From Sphingobium sp. TKS (GTDB lineage: Bacteria > Pseudomonadota > Alphaproteobacteria > Sphingomonadales > Sphingomonadaceae), in the NCBI RefSeq assembly GCF_001563265.1, contig NZ_CP005086.1, positions 1 to 64,000 on the forward strand: DNA of 64,000 nucleotides, in the 5' to 3' direction. The position numbers and the translations under genes were made by a program. Numbering within the stretch: position 1 is the first letter of the stretch; every line of letters starts with the position of its first letter. The notes below the pieces were generated by a model, which saw only the letters and a list, made by a program, of their open reading frames with translations, had not been told where the DNA came from and searched no databases. Shown here in pieces: positions 36,095 to 45,912 of the stretch.

Positions 36095-36814
36095 ATGGTG
36101 GAATGTCTCCATGACCCCGGGACTATCGCGGCGCTCAAACGCGCCGCCGCAGATGCCGCGATCGCGCGGGTCGAGGATGGTATGCTCGTGGGCCTAGGCA
36201 CGGGAACGACGGTCTCCTTCCTTATCGCCGGTTTGGGGAGGCGCGTCACGGCCGGCTTGCGAATAGAGATTGTCGCCACATCGCATGCCACAGTGCGTCA
36301 GGCCGCCGCAGCGGGCTTGCCGATCCGACCCTTCAATAGCCTCGCGAGTGTCGATCTCGCAATCGACGGCGCCGACGAACTCGATGTGCAGTTGCGTGCG
36401 ATCAAGGGCCATGGTGGTGCAATGCTGCGCGAGAAGATCGTCGCGGCGGCGGCTGCGCACATGGTCGCCATCATCGATGCGAGCAAGGAAGTCGTGACCC
36501 TCGGACGCGGTGTTCTCCCGGTTGAGACGTTGCCGTTCGCGGCCACCTTCGTCGCGCATCGGGTCGAGGCGTTGGGCGCAAGTGTCAGCATGCGGATGGC
36601 GGGCAATGTTCCGTACCGCACCGACCAGAATAATATCGTGCTCGATTGCGGTTTCGGCGCGCTCGCCGATCCTGAAGGTCTGGCGTCAGCCTTGTCTGCG
36701 ATCCCCGGTGTGCTGGGTCACGGTCTTTTCCTCGATGAGATCGATGCCGCCTTTGTCGGCCGACGAGACGGTGTCGCGCACCTGATCCGCGCCGCGCAGG
36801 GTGTGATCCTATGA
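36095..36814 (+). CDS. rpiA: Ribose-5-phosphate isomerase A
   Basis: A 239-residue enzyme that interconverts ribose 5-phosphate and ribulose 5-phosphate. The motifs GLGTGTTVSFLI, DLAIDGADELDVQL and KGHGGAMLREKIVA, with the catalytic Asp, Glu and Lys, are present. The ATG at 36095 follows AGGAG at nine bases; the ATG at 36065 lacks a site. It opens the sugar-phosphate cluster and lies 87 bp before tkt in the same direction. Confidence 0.9.
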   Translation: MVECLHDPGTIAALKRAAADAAIARVEDGMLVGLGTGTTVSFLIAGLGRRVTAGLRIEIVATSHATVRQAAAAGLPIRPFNSLASVDLAIDGADELDVQLRAIKGHGGAMLREKIVAAAAAHMVAIIDASKEVVTLGRGVLPVETLPFAATFVAHRVEALGASVSMRMAGNVPYRTDQNNIVLDCGFGALADPEGLASALSAIPGVLGHGLFLDEIDAAFVGRRDGVAHLIRAAQGVIL

Positions 36815-36901
36815 CATGGAACGGGTCAACAGTTCGCGGGGGGCCGCCCCCGCCGGATTGTTCGGGCTCCGGTTCCGCGATTGGCGCTTTGGAGAGAGGA
36901 T

Positions 36902-38983
36902 ATGACGACTGAGCTCCAAGAGTACGCCGTTCGCACCCTTGACGCGCTGGCCATCAATACGGTGCGAACACTCGCGATCGACGCTGTCGAGAAAGCGTCG
37001 TCGGGTCATCCGGGAACCCCGATGGCCATGGCACCGCTGGCCTATACGCTGTGGAGCCGTTTCCTTCGCTATGATCCCGATCGGCCGGACTGGCCAAACC
37101 GCGATCGCTTCGTGCTTTCGGATGGTCATGCGTCGCTGCTGCTCTACGCATTTATCCACCTCGCCGGGATAGTGGAGATCGATGCGCAAGGCAGGCCGAC
37201 CGGACAGCCGGCGGTCAGCCTCGATGACATCAGGCAGTTTCGGCAATTATCCTCCAAGACGCCCGGTCATCCGGAATATGGGGTGACGACGGGCGTGGAA
37301 GTGACCACCGGCCCGCTCGGACAGGGGTGCGGCAATTCCGTCGGCATGGCGATCGCCGAACGCTGGCTGGCGGCCCATTTCAATCGCGACGACGCCACGC
37401 TGTTCGACCATGACGTCTATGTGCTGTGCAGCGATGGCGACATGATGGAGGGCGTGGCGAGCGAAGCGGCATCGCTCGCCGGCCATCTCAAGTTGTCGCA
37501 CCTGTGCTGGATCTACGACAGCAACCGCATCACCATCGAAGGCGATACCCACCTTGCCTTCAGCGAGGATGTGACGACACGGTTTCGAGCCTATGGCTGG
37601 AATGTCCTGCACGTCGATGACGCGAATGACACCGACACGATCGCGCGGGCACTGGCGGCGTTCCGGGAAAGCAAGGACGCACCGACGCTTATCGTCGTCG
37701 ATAGCATCATAGGCTGGGGTTCGCCGATCGCCGGCACGGCTAAGGCACATAGCGATCCGCTCGGGTCGGACGCAGTCCGGCAAACCAAGCGGGCCTATGG
37801 TTGGCCCGAGGACGCGCAGTTCCTCGTTCCGCCTGGGGTCGCGGATCATGTCCGCGCCAGCCTCGCCGACCGTTCACGACCGCGGCGCGAAGCCTGGGAG
37901 GAGATGCAGCGTCAGTATCACAAGCAGTATCCTGAACTGGCCCAACAGCTTGAGGCGATGCTGCGCGGCACCTTGCCTGAAGGCTGGGAGAGCGACGTGC
38001 CGCAATTCGCGGCTGACGCTACTGGGATCGCGACGCGCGACGCCGGGGGAAAGGCGCTTAACGTGATCGCGCAGCATGTGCCGGCGCTGGTGGGGGGCGC
38101 GGCTGACCTGGCGCCTTCGACCAAGACCCGGCTCACCTTTGATGGCGCGGGCGATCTCGGCGCAGAGAGCCAGGGCGGGCGGAATATGCATTTCGGCGTC
38201 CGCGAGCATGCGATGGGCGCGATCGCCAACGGCATGGCGCTCTCGAATCTCCGGCCATTCACAGCGACCTTCCTCGTATTCAGCGATTATATGCGTCCGC
38301 CCATCCGCCTTGCGGCGATGATGGAACTGCCCACGATCTTCGTCTTCAGTCACGATTCGATCGGGGTTGGTGAGGACGGGCCGACGCATCAACCGATCGA
38401 GCATCTGGCCGCGCTCCGCGCCGTTCCCGGTCTCAATGTCATCCGCCCTGCGGACGCCAATGAGACCGTGGAAGCCTGGCGGGTCGCCATGGGACAGAGC
38501 CAAGCGCCGAGCTGCCTCATATTGTCGCGGCAGAAGCTGCCGATCATCGACCGGGACCGTTATGCGGCCGCCGATGGCCTTGCCCATGGCGCCTATGTGC
38601 TGGCGGACATAGATGGGGGCGATCCGGAACTGTTGCTGCTTGCCACCGGCAGCGAGGTCGCGCTGGCGCTTGGCGCGCATGAACGCCTTATGGCGCAAGG
38701 TGTCCGTTCGCGCGTTGTCTCGATGCCCTGCTGGGCCTTGTTCGAGAAGCAGCCGCGTCGCTACCGCGATACCGTGTTGCCGCCGGCGGTGCGCGCCCGC
38801 GTCGCGGTGGAGCAGGCCTGTGCGCTGGGATGGGACCGCTATGTCGGTCCCGGCGGCGCAACCGTGACGATGGCCAGTTTCGGCGCATCGGCGCCGTACG
38901 CCAGGCTGCGGGAAAAATTCGGCTTCACCATCGATCATGTCGTCGCGGTGGCCCGGAGCGTGTTGTCCGCGGAGGAAAGATGA
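36902..38983 (+). CDS. tkt: Transketolase
   Basis: A 693-residue thiamine diphosphate enzyme transferring two-carbon units in the pentose phosphate pathway. Visible are SSGHPGTPMAMAP at residue 32, the ThDP motif region CSDGDMMEGVASEAASLAGH and a terminating YDSNRITIEG, the middle FGVREHAMGAIANGMAL, and SHDSIGVGEDGPTHQPIEHL. A GGAGAGG site precedes ATG 36902. It ends overlapping the next start (ATGATG). All active-site regions are intact. Confidence 0.93.
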   Translation: MTTELQEYAVRTLDALAINTVRTLAIDAVEKASSGHPGTPMAMAPLAYTLWSRFLRYDPDRPDWPNRDRFVLSDGHASLLLYAFIHLAGIVEIDAQGRPTGQPAVSLDDIRQFRQLSSKTPGHPEYGVTTGVEVTTGPLGQGCGNSVGMAIAERWLAAHFNRDDATLFDHDVYVLCSDGDMMEGVASEAASLAGHLKLSHLCWIYDSNRITIEGDTHLAFSEDVTTRFRAYGWNVLHVDDANDTDTIARALAAFRESKDAPTLIVVDSIIGWGSPIAGTAKAHSDPLGSDAVRQTKRAYGWPEDAQFLVPPGVADHVRASLADRSRPRREAWEEMQRQYHKQYPELAQQLEAMLRGTLPEGWESDVPQFAADATGIATRDAGGKALNVIAQHVPALVGGAADLAPSTKTRLTFDGAGDLGAESQGGRNMHFGVREHAMGAIANGMALSNLRPFTATFLVFSDYMRPPIRLAAMMELPTIFVFSHDSIGVGEDGPTHQPIEHLAALRAVPGLNVIRPADANETVEAWRVAMGQSQAPSCLILSRQKLPIIDRDRYAAADGLAHGAYVLADIDGGDPELLLLATGSEVALALGAHERLMAQGVRSRVVSMPCWALFEKQPRRYRDTVLPPAVRARVAVEQACALGWDRYVGPGGATVTMASFGASAPYARLREKFGFTIDHVVAVARSVLSAEER

Positions 38984-41796
38984 TGACCAATCGGTTGCGC
39001 AGCCTCGAAGCGGAGGGTCAAGCGGTCTGGCTGGATTTTCTGGACCGGCGCTTGCTCGCCGGAGGCGGTCTCACGCGCTTGATCGAAGAGGACGGGGTGA
39101 CCGGACTTACGTCCAATCCGTCCATCTTCGAAAAGGCGATCGGCCACGGCCGTGACTATGACGAGGAGATCGCCGCGGTTCTCGACGACGGCGGTGCGAC
39201 GATCAGCCAGATCTACGAGCATCTCGCAATCACCGACATCCAGGCCGCCGCCGACGCCCTGCGGCCGGTTTACGACCGCCTGAACGGTGCCGACGGCTTT
39301 GCCAGCATCGAAGTTTCGCCGTTCCTCGCGCACTCGACACAAGGGACCATCGACGAGGCCCGCCGTCTCTGGGCCGCCATCGATCGGCCCAATCTGATGG
39401 TGAAGGTCCCGGGCACCCGCGAAGGGGTGCCGGCGATCCGGGCGCTCACTGCCGCAGGGATCAACGTCAATATCACCTTGCTGTTCGCGCGCGACATGTA
39501 TGCCGCGGTGGCCGAGGCGTTCATCGCCGGCCTCGAGGACCGGGTCGCAAGGGGCGACGACATCACCGGTATATCCTCGGTAGCGAGCTTCTTCGTTAGC
39601 CGGATCGACACCAGGATCGACGCGACGATCGATGCGCGAAGGAAGGCGGGTGACGCCGAGGCCAACGCGCTTGCCGCATTGCGCGGCAAGGTCGCGATTG
39701 CCAACGCTCAGCTGGCCTACCAATATTATCTGGAGCTGATGGCGAGCACGCGCTGGCAGGGGCTCGCCAAAAAGGGCGCGCGGTCGCAACGGCTGCTCTG
39801 GGCATCGACTGGGACGAAGGACCCAAGTTTTAGCGACGTGCTCTATGTGGAGCGCCTGATCGGGCGTGATACGATCAACACAATGCCGCCCAATACGATC
39901 GCGGCCTTTCTCGATCATGGCGTGACAAGCCAATCGCTGACCACGGACATTGATGATGCGCGCGTGATCCTCGCGGAGGCCGACCGTTTGGGGCTCGATC
40001 TGGCGGGCGTCACCGCTGCCCTGGTCGTCGATGGCATAGATAAATTCTCCGATGCCGCCGACGCGCTTTTTGAAGCGATCGCCAGGGCGCGCAGCGAGAT
40101 GCTCGATGGGACGATCAATCGGCTTGAAGCGAGTTTGCCCGAGCCTCTGCGCGGCTTGGTCGACACAACGCTCGAGAGGGCGGGCGCTGAACACTGGTCG
40201 CGGCGGCTATGGAGCGAAGATGCGACCCTGTGGACGGAGGCCGATGAAAACCGCTGGTTGGGCTGGCTGCGCGCTGGTCGCGGTGAGGCGGTGGATAGGG
40301 ACGCGCTGGCTACCTTCGCCGCCGAGACGCGCCGCTACGACGACATAGTCCTACTGGGGATGGGTGGATCGAGCCTGGGAGCCGAAGTGATCAGCCGTGT
40401 GCTGGGCCGTGCCCCCGGTCATCCCAAGTTGCATGTGCTCGACACAACCGATCCCGGTCAGATCCAGACGGTCGCCGCCGCGATCGATCCGGCGAAAACC
40501 CTTTTCATCGTGTCCAGCAAATCCGGCACGACGATGGAGCCGGACCTGCTGCGCGGTTTCTTCCGTGAACAGGTCGAACGGGCAGTTGGCGAGGGTGAAG
40601 CCGGGCCGCACTTCGTCGCCATCACCGACCCTGGTTCGGCTTTGGAAAAACGCGCACGCGCCGCCCGGTTCGAGCATATCTTTGCCGGCGATCCGCAGAT
40701 CGGCGGCCGCTATTCGGTGCTTTCGCCCTTCGGTCTGGTGCCGGCGGCGGCGATCGGCGTCGACGTGCCGGCATTGCTCTCGGCGAGTTGCGTCATGGCG
40801 GATTCCTGTGGCGGTGACGTGCCCCCGGCGGTCAATTCCGGTATTCGGCTTGGCGTCATCATCGGCGAAGCCGCCAAGGCGGGGCGCAACAAGCTGACGA
40901 TCCTGGCAAGCGCGCGAATGACGCCATTTGGTGCCTGGCTCGAGCAGTTGCTCGCCGAATCGACCGGCAAGCACGGCACCGGCGTCATTCCGGTGGATCT
41001 CGAACCCATCGGCACGCCGGACGCCTATGGTCAGGATCGCCTGTTCGTCCATCTCAGGCTCATAGGCGACGAGGATGCGGCGCTCGATGGCCGTGTTGCG
41101 GCGCTGGAAGCGGCGGGGCAGCCCGTGGTGCGGATCGGGATCACCGAGCGGCTCCAGATCGGGCAGGAGTTTTTCCGCTGGGAGATCGCGACCGCGGTTG
41201 TCGGGGCAGTGCTCGGCATCAATCCGTTCGATCAACCCGATGTGGAGGCCGCCAAGGTGAAGGCCCGCGCGTTGGTCGATTCCTATGAACGGACGGGTTC
41301 GGTCGCTCCACAGACGCCGATCGTGCGTGCGGGAACGCTCAGCTTCTTTGCAAATCGGCCGGCCGAAGACGCCGTAACCCTGTTGAAGGCGCACTTTCAC
41401 GCGCTCGGGTCCGGCGGCTATGCGGCATTTCTCGCCTATATCGAGCGCAGCGATTCGCATGAACTGGCGTTGAGCCAGATGCGCGTGATGGTCCGCGACG
41501 CTCTGCGTGTTGCGACGGTTGCGGGGTTCGGCCCGCGATTTCTCCATTCTACGGGCCAAGCCTATAAGGGCGGCCCGGCGGGCGGTGTGTTCCTCATCCT
41601 CACCCGTGATGCTGATCCCGATCTCGCCATTCCCGACCATCGCGCCAGCTTCGGCACGGTCCAGTTGGCGCAGGCGCTTGGCGACATCGAGGTGCTGGCC
41701 GAACGCGGCCGACGATGGCTTCGTGTCCATATCCACGGCGCGGAGGCGGAAGGGCTTGCCGAACTCGGCCGGCTTATCGCCGCCGCGCTCGCCTGA
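38983..41796 (+). CDS. tal-pgi: Bifunctional transaldolase / glucose-6-phosphate isomerase
   Basis: A 937-residue fusion. Residues 1-370 are transaldolase, with LTSNPSIFEKAI, the Schiff-base lysine in LMVKVPGTREGVPAI and ASFFVSRIDTRID. Residues about 385-937 are phosphoglucose isomerase, with LGMGGSSLGAEVI, FIVSSKSGTTMEPD and the C-terminal GPRFLHSTGQAYKGGP. The fusion is known from acetic acid bacteria and some other alphaproteobacteria. GGAGGAAAG lies just before the doublet ATG 38980/38983. It links the non-oxidative pentose phosphate pathway with fructose 6-phosphate. Confidence 0.93.
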   Translation: MTNRLRSLEAEGQAVWLDFLDRRLLAGGGLTRLIEEDGVTGLTSNPSIFEKAIGHGRDYDEEIAAVLDDGGATISQIYEHLAITDIQAAADALRPVYDRLNGADGFASIEVSPFLAHSTQGTIDEARRLWAAIDRPNLMVKVPGTREGVPAIRALTAAGINVNITLLFARDMYAAVAEAFIAGLEDRVARGDDITGISSVASFFVSRIDTRIDATIDARRKAGDAEANALAALRGKVAIANAQLAYQYYLELMASTRWQGLAKKGARSQRLLWASTGTKDPSFSDVLYVERLIGRDTINTMPPNTIAAFLDHGVTSQSLTTDIDDARVILAEADRLGLDLAGVTAALVVDGIDKFSDAADALFEAIARARSEMLDGTINRLEASLPEPLRGLVDTTLERAGAEHWSRRLWSEDATLWTEADENRWLGWLRAGRGEAVDRDALATFAAETRRYDDIVLLGMGGSSLGAEVISRVLGRAPGHPKLHVLDTTDPGQIQTVAAAIDPAKTLFIVSSKSGTTMEPDLLRGFFREQVERAVGEGEAGPHFVAITDPGSALEKRARAARFEHIFAGDPQIGGRYSVLSPFGLVPAAAIGVDVPALLSASCVMADSCGGDVPPAVNSGIRLGVIIGEAAKAGRNKLTILASARMTPFGAWLEQLLAESTGKHGTGVIPVDLEPIGTPDAYGQDRLFVHLRLIGDEDAALDGRVAALEAAGQPVVRIGITERLQIGQEFFRWEIATAVVGAVLGINPFDQPDVEAAKVKARALVDSYERTGSVAPQTPIVRAGTLSFFANRPAEDAVTLLKAHFHALGSGGYAAFLAYIERSDSHELALSQMRVMVRDALRVATVAGFGPRFLHSTGQAYKGGPAGGVFLILTRDADPDLAIPDHRASFGTVQLAQALGDIEVLAERGRRWLRVHIHGAEAEGLAELGRLIAAALA

Positions 41797-41814
41797 AAAA
41801 CAGGAGGTGACGAC

Positions 41815-42792
41815 ATGCGAATAGGCGTGATCGGGCTTGGCCGCATGGGCGGCAACATCACCAGGCGACTGATGCGCGGTGGGCATGAGGTCGTCGCCTG
41901 GGACCATGGGGAACAAGCGATCGCGACGGTCGTGGCGGACGGTGCCATCGCGGCCGCCTCGCTTGAGGATATGGCCGACAAACTGGCAACACCCGGGATA
42001 TTCTGGGTGATGTTGCCAGCCGGCGAGGCGACCGAACAGACCATCACCGCGCTCGGGACGATCGCCGCGCGCGGCGACATCGTGATCGACGGCGGCAACA
42101 GCTTCTACAAGGACGACATCCGCCGGGCCAAAGCGCTCGCGGCGCTGGGTATCGACTATGTTGACGTCGGCACCTCGGGGGGTGTCTGGGGACTCGAGCG
42201 TGGTTACTGCCTGATGATCGGCGGCCCCGACAGGGCGGTGGACGAACTGGACCCGATCTTCGAGGCGCTGGCACCCGGCCTTGGGACCATAACGCGTACC
42301 AACGGCGCCGATGGTCCTAGTAAACGCGCCGAGCGTGGCTATGTCCATGTCGGACCAGCGGGCGCGGGGCATTTTGTCAAAATGGTCCATAATGGCATCG
42401 AATATGGCCTGATGCAGGCCTATGCCGAGGGCTTCGACATTCTGAACGCCAGGGCGTCGGAGAAGCTTCCCGAAGACGAGCGGTTCACGATCGCTCTGCC
42501 TGACGTGGCGGAGGTGTGGCGGCGAGGCAGCGTCATTTCCTCCTGGCTGCTCGACCTGTCCGCTGCCGCGCTTGCGCGCGACCATACCCTCGAAAAATAT
42601 AGCGGCCATGTCGCGGACAGCGGCGAGGGTCGGTGGACGGTCGATGCGGCGATGGAAGAGGCGGTGCCGGCATATGTTTTGTCGGCGGCGCTCTTTGCGA
42701 GGTACCGCAGCCGCGTCGATACCACCTTCGGTGACAAGCTCCTGTCCGCGATGCGCTTCGGCTTCGGAGGGCATGTCGAGATTCCGCAATGA
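41815..42792 (+). CDS. gnd: 6-phosphogluconate dehydrogenase, short (GntZ/YqeC) type
   Basis: A 325-residue decarboxylating dehydrogenase converting 6-phosphogluconate to ribulose 5-phosphate. The Rossmann motif [28 protein letters not shown] and the catalytic [20 protein letters not shown] are present. At 325 residues it belongs to the short group rather than the 470-residue GndA group; the two groups differ in quaternary structure and often in cofactor. CAGGAGGTG precedes the start, and the stop overlaps zwf. Confidence 0.93.
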   Translation: MRIGVIGLGRMGGNITRRLMRGGHEVVAWDHGEQAIATVVADGAIAAASLEDMADKLATPGIFWVMLPAGEATEQTITALGTIAARGDIVIDGGNSFYKDDIRRAKALAALGIDYVDVGTSGGVWGLERGYCLMIGGPDRAVDELDPIFEALAPGLGTITRTNGADGPSKRAERGYVHVGPAGAGHFVKMVHNGIEYGLMQAYAEGFDILNARASEKLPEDERFTIALPDVAEVWRRGSVISSWLLDLSAAALARDHTLEKYSGHVADSGEGRWTVDAAMEEAVPAYVLSAALFARYRSRVDTTFGDKLLSAMRFGFGGHVEIPQ

Positions 42793-44129
42793 TGACCGGC
42801 AATTCGGATAAGGCTCCCGCCGCGACCCTGGTGATTTTCGGTGTGACCGGAGATCTGACGCGCCGCTTGCTGGTCCCGGCCCTCGCCAATCTTCGGCGCG
42901 AAAACCGGATCGGAGACGATCTGCGGATCCTCGGCATCGGCTATGAGGCTATGGATGACGCGGCGCTGCGCGCCCGTCTCGACACGTTCACCGATCCCAG
43001 CCCATCCGGTTGGAGCAAATTGCGCAATCGCATCACCTATCTGAAGGGTGATTTCGACGATCCGGCGACCTATCGCGCGCTTGGCCAGCAGCTCGCCTAC
43101 GCCGGCAATGCCGCCTTCTACCTCGCTACGCCTCCGGAATTTTTCGGGCCTATTGTCGAGCGGTTATCGGTGGCCGATTTGCTCAAGGAGGATGTGGGCT
43201 TTCGTCGTGTCCTGATCGAAAAGCCGTTTGGGCACGATCTCGCTTCGGCCCGCACGCTCAACGACCGCCTCCTAAAGCTGATTGGGGAATCCCAAATATA
43301 TCGGATCGATCATTATCTGGGCAAGGAAACGGTACGGAACATCCTCGTCGCGCGCTTTGCGAATCCGATGATCGAGGCGGTGTGGAACCATCGCTATATC
43401 GACCATGTACAGATTACGGCCGCGGAGACTGTCGGGGTCGGTCGGCGAGGGAAATTCTATGATGCGACGGGCGCGCTGCGGGATATGGTGCCGAACCATT
43501 TGTTCCAGCTTCTCGCGATGGTCGGGATGGAGCCTCCCAACAGCTTCGCTGCCGCCGCCGTCCAGACGGAGAAGACCAAAGTCATCGAAGCGACGCGCAA
43601 ATTTTTGCCCGAGCAGGTGACGACGGACGTCGTGCGAGGCCGTTATGGCGCGGGACGCGTCGGCGATGAGCCGCGAAGTGCCTATTCGGACGAACCCGAT
43701 GTCGATCCGGACAGTGACACCGAAACCTTTGTGGCGATGAAGCTCTTGCTCGACACATGGCGATGGTCGGGTGTTCCCTTCTACCTGCGGACCGGCAAGG
43801 CGCTGGCGCGGCGCGATACGGAGATCGTGCTCCAGTTCAAACCGGTCCCGTGCGCGTTGTTTCGTCATAGCGATATGAACGGCCTCCCGCCGGCTCTGTT
43901 GCAAAGATTGGCGGCAGTCAGAGGTAGGCTGTCGCTCTGCGCCGATCAGGCGGCTGCTGCGAAATGGTGGTTGAGCATGCCCATGGCCTCCGTCAGCGCC
44001 GAGGGCCCAATGCCAAAAGCTCTCTCCACAAGGCGCACCTCGCCCCTGATGCCGGGCTGCAGGCACCAGGGGCGAGCCTGTCCTTTGCGCAGGGCTCGCA
44101 TGACTTCGAATCCCTTGATCGTGGCATAG
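42789..44129 (+). pseudogene. zwf: Glucose-6-phosphate dehydrogenase, 3'-truncated by IS6100
   Basis: About 367 residues of zwf remain: the NADP motif VIFGVTGDLTRRLLVPALAN, the active-site RIDHYLGKETVRN and LLDTWRWSGVPFYLRTGKAL. Full enzymes have about 490 residues, so roughly 120 C-terminal residues are missing. From 43892 the frame runs into IS6100 and continues as meaningless sequence to 44129. Residues of the beta-plus-alpha domain required for dimer and substrate binding are lost, so activity is unlikely. It overlaps gnd by four bases. Confidence 0.9.
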
Positions 44130-44771
44130 GCCGTGGGGATCGATTTGAAACCGCGCACCGGCTTGATCAGTATCTTGAGCTTTCCGTGATCGGCCTCGAT
44201 CACGTTATTGAGATACTTCACCTGCCGGTGGGCCGTCTCCCGGTCCAGCTTTCCTTCGCGCTTCAATTCGGTGATCGCTGCACCATAGCTCGGCGCTTTG
44301 TCGGTATTGAGCGTGGCAGGCTTTTCCCAGTGCTTCAGGCCTCGCAGGGCCTTGCCCAGGAACCGCTTCGCTGCCTTGGCGCTGCGGGTCGGCGACAGGT
44401 AGAAATCGATCGTGTCGCCCCGCTTGTCGACTGCCCGGTACAGGTAGGTCCACTTGCCCCGCACCTTGACGTAGGTTTCATCCAGGCGCCAGCTCGGATC
44501 AAAGCCACGCCGCCAGAACCAGCGCAGCCGCTTCTCCATCTCCGGGGCGTAGCACTGGACCCAGCGATAGATCGTCGTATGGTCGACCGAAATGCCGCGT
44601 TCCGCCAGCATTTCCTCAAGGTCGCGATAGCTGATCGGATAGCGACAATACCAGCGCACCGCCCACAGGATCACATCACCCTGGAAATGGCGCCACTTGA
44701 AATCCGTCATCGTTCCGTCCGTCCAATCTCCGCCAAGCATGCTCAAGCTTCACGATTTTTGCAACAGAGCC
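43892..44771 (-). mobile_element. IS6100 (IS6 family), 880 bp
   Basis: The element begins GGCTCTGTTGCAAA and ends TTTGCAACAGAGCC, exact 14-bp inverted repeats typical of IS6100, 880 bp apart. The transposase lies between on the minus strand. The flanking 8 bases (CTCCCGCC left, ACCATGAT right) do not match, so there is no target duplication. The element therefore sits at a deletion or inversion junction, not at a fresh insertion. Confidence 0.93.
43946..44710 (-). CDS. tnpA6100: IS6100 transposase
   Basis: A 254-residue DDE transposase of the IS6 family, starting at MTDFKWRHFQGDVILWAVRW. The catalytic Asp is in RLDETYVKVRG, the second in LNTDKAPSYG and the Glu in NVIEADHGK. The frame is intact; an upstream ATG at 44746 adds 12 residues and is less likely. 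IS6-family transposition makes cointegrates and adjacent deletions, fitting the broken genes at both sides. Confidence 0.93.
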   Translation of the reverse strand: MTDFKWRHFQGDVILWAVRWYCRYPISYRDLEEMLAERGISVDHTTIYRWVQCYAPEMEKRLRWFWRRGFDPSWRLDETYVKVRGKWTYLYRAVDKRGDTIDFYLSPTRSAKAAKRFLGKALRGLKHWEKPATLNTDKAPSYGAAITELKREGKLDRETAHRQVKYLNNVIEADHGKLKILIKPVRGFKSIPTAYATIKGFEVMRALRKGQARPWCLQPGIRGEVRLVERAFGIGPSALTEAMGMLNHHFAAAA

Positions 44772-45124
44772 ACCATGATCTGCTCCGCGAGCTCGAGGAG
44801 CGCGCAAAGGCAATGGTCGGCGAGCAAGCGGCGGTTGTGCGTTCCCAGCCTTATTATCTCGATGTGACCCACAACCTCGCCAACAAGGGCGACGGGATAA
44901 CCGCGCTGGCCCGGGCGTTCGGGGTCGAACTGGCCCAGGTCGCCGCGCTTGGTGACATGCCCAATGATGTACCGATGTTCGCCCGCGTGGGATTTGCGGT
45001 GGCGATGGGGCAGGCGCCCGCCAGCGTTCGGACGGCCGCGAGCGCGACCGCGGCCAGCAACGAGGAGGATGGTGTCGCGGACGCCGTCCATCGGTTCGTT
45101 CGTCCAAGAATTGCCCGATCTTGA
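44772..45124 (+). pseudogene. C-terminal fragment of a HAD-superfamily (Cof-type) hydrolase
   Basis: About 117 residues in one frame right after IS6100, without start codon of their own. The motif NKGDGITALARAFGV and the metal-binding ALGDMPNDVPMFARVG are those of Cof-type HAD phosphatases, normally about 270 residues. The N-terminal half, with the nucleophile aspartate, is gone. Presumably the ancestral cluster had zwf followed by this gene, and an IS6100-mediated deletion removed the zwf end and the hydrolase start. Confidence 0.8.
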
Positions 45125-45186
45125 TCTTGGCAGTGCTGGACGGGCCTTTGTGCGTGCGGTCGATCGGGGCACGGCGCTGAATGCGC

Positions 45187-45912
45187 TCACCGGCCCCAGT
45201 AGATCGCGACCGGCGCGCGGATCGATGACAGCACGCGTCCAATGGCGAGATTGGACGAGGATCCCTCTCTGATCGCTTGTTCCGCGACGGCGCGCTTTGT
45301 CTCGCCGGTGATCGTCAGGAGCAGGCAGCGGGTCGCCACAAGCGCGGCGCGTGTCAAGGTGACCCGTGCGACGGGCGCTGCCGCCGGAAGCGGGTCGGGG
45401 GTCACGCCATAGGCGAGCCGGCGCGCGGGAGCGTTCAGCGCGGCATCGAAATCGGGTCCGGGGAGGATCGATGCGACATGTCCGTCCTCGCCCATGCCCA
45501 GCCACACAAGGTCCAGCGGCCATCGTAGCCTGCGCAGCTTGCGGTCGGCCGTGTCGCCGGCGGACCGGGGATCGGCTTCGCCGTCGAACAAGGTGAGGAG
45601 CATCGCGCCGGTGCTGCCGAAATAGGTACGGATCAAGCCGGCGCCGCTAAGCGGATCGTCGATTGGCACCAGCCTGTCATCGGTCGGCAGCAGCGTCACG
45701 CGCGGCCAGTCGACGTCGCGGACGGCGAGCTGGTGAAAGATCGGCTTGGGTGTCTGGCCGCCGGGTACAGCAATGACGGCCGAACCGCGCGCTGCGATCG
45801 CGGACCTCAGGATCGATTGGACGACGTCGGCGACCGGAGCCGCCATTGCTGCCGCATCCTCGAACGACTGCCATACGAGGGCGGCGCCCGACCGTTCGGA
45901 CGGGCCGTTCAT
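45187..45912 (-). CDS. pgl: 6-phosphogluconolactonase
   Basis: A 241-residue enzyme hydrolysing 6-phosphogluconolactone. The sugar isomerase-like motif VPGGQTPKPIFHQL, LLPTDDRLVPI and LGMGEDGHVASILPG are present. The ATG overlaps the stop of the glucan gene upstream (ATGA), so the two are translationally coupled. It is convergent with the HAD fragment. Together with gnd it would need a functional zwf from elsewhere. Confidence 0.92.
   Translation of the reverse strand: MNGPSERSGAALVWQSFEDAAAMAAPVADVVQSILRSAIAARGSAVIAVPGGQTPKPIFHQLAVRDVDWPRVTLLPTDDRLVPIDDPLSGAGLIRTYFGSTGAMLLTLFDGEADPRSAGDTADRKLRRLRWPLDLVWLGMGEDGHVASILPGPDFDAALNAPARRLAYGVTPDPLPAAAPVARVTLTRAALVATRCLLLTITGETKRAVAEQAIREGSSSNLAIGRVLSSIRAPVAIYWGR

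Noticed and set aside
40351..42789. Very long open frame on the minus strand opposite tal-pgi and gnd
   Set aside because: It is antisense to well-recognised enzymes with clear motifs and has no family of its own; high-GC DNA often leaves such frames open.
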